This document shows positions 21,516-21,551 of a stretch of DNA of 21,551 bases, in pieces (the first letter of the stretch is position 1; each line of letters opens with the position of its first letter). The translations under genes and the position numbers were made by a program. The notes below the pieces were generated by a model. The model saw nothing but the letters and a program-made list of their open reading frames with translations, had not been told where the DNA came from and did not search any database. This DNA is from Cryptobacterium sp. CAG:338 (GTDB lineage Bacteria > Actinomycetota > Coriobacteriia > Coriobacteriales > Eggerthellaceae), in NCBI GenBank assembly GCA_000435475.1, contig FR896044.1:1-21551 (forward strand), read 5' to 3'.

Positions 21516-21551
21516 GTTTCAAAAAACAAGGGTTATAGGAAAAAATGTGTT

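Overview
The window looks like ordinary chromosome from an anaerobic or microaerophilic actinobacterium, most likely of the class Coriobacteriia (Eggerthellaceae-like). I infer this from the gene mix: FabK-type enoyl reductase, LutABC, AcnA with NAD-type isocitrate dehydrogenase, a YdiB/AroD pair, and an L10 leader. Base composition looks mid-40s percent G+C by eye. No species can be named from the sequence alone. I see no tRNA, rRNA, CRISPR array, transposase or phage gene.

Layout. Positions 110-2393 (minus strand) hold a probable run of four genes: fabK, a YgbA-type NO-response protein, a beta-carbonic anhydrase and a 52-residue membrane peptide, ending in a strong terminator. Positions 2580-4138 (minus) hold a DUF4013 membrane protein with a long Gln/Pro/Ser-rich tail. 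Its reading frame is interrupted at a C8 tract followed by a GC hairpin, and a -1 shift restores a 519-residue product. Positions 4237-5630 (minus) hold rplJ-rplL with a promoter, an L10 leader RNA, an attenuator-like terminator and a hairpin-rich gap between the genes. Diverging from it is lutABC (plus, 5797-8816) for L-lactate oxidation, closed by a terminator. Positions 8930-11260 (minus) hold a tetR-MFS efflux operon with two matching palindromic operators at its promoter. Positions 11302-13424 (minus) hold an uncharacterised three-helix membrane protein. Positions 13494-17530 (minus) hold idh-acnA, two steps of the oxidative TCA branch from citrate to 2-oxoglutarate. Then come a HEAT-like helical protein (17778-18380), a LysR regulator (18613-19488) and an aroD-ydiB-like pair (19695-21414), all on the minus strand.

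How the genes fit together. The metabolic genes suggest an organism that oxidises lactate, makes 2-oxoglutarate for glutamate, builds fatty acids with FabK and handles dehydroquinate/shikimate. The only dedicated regulators are the TetR and LysR proteins, each next to its probable target.

The clearest unusual signal is the C8 tract plus hairpin in the DUF4013 gene. It could be programmed -1 frameshifting, phase variation, a real mutation or a sequencing error. Secondary signals are the duplicated operators, a 13-bp perfect inverted repeat around the small membrane gene, a tandem copy of a Shine-Dalgarno-like 14-mer before lysR, and rplJL lying apart from rplKA and rpoBC. I found no convincing wholly new multi-gene system.
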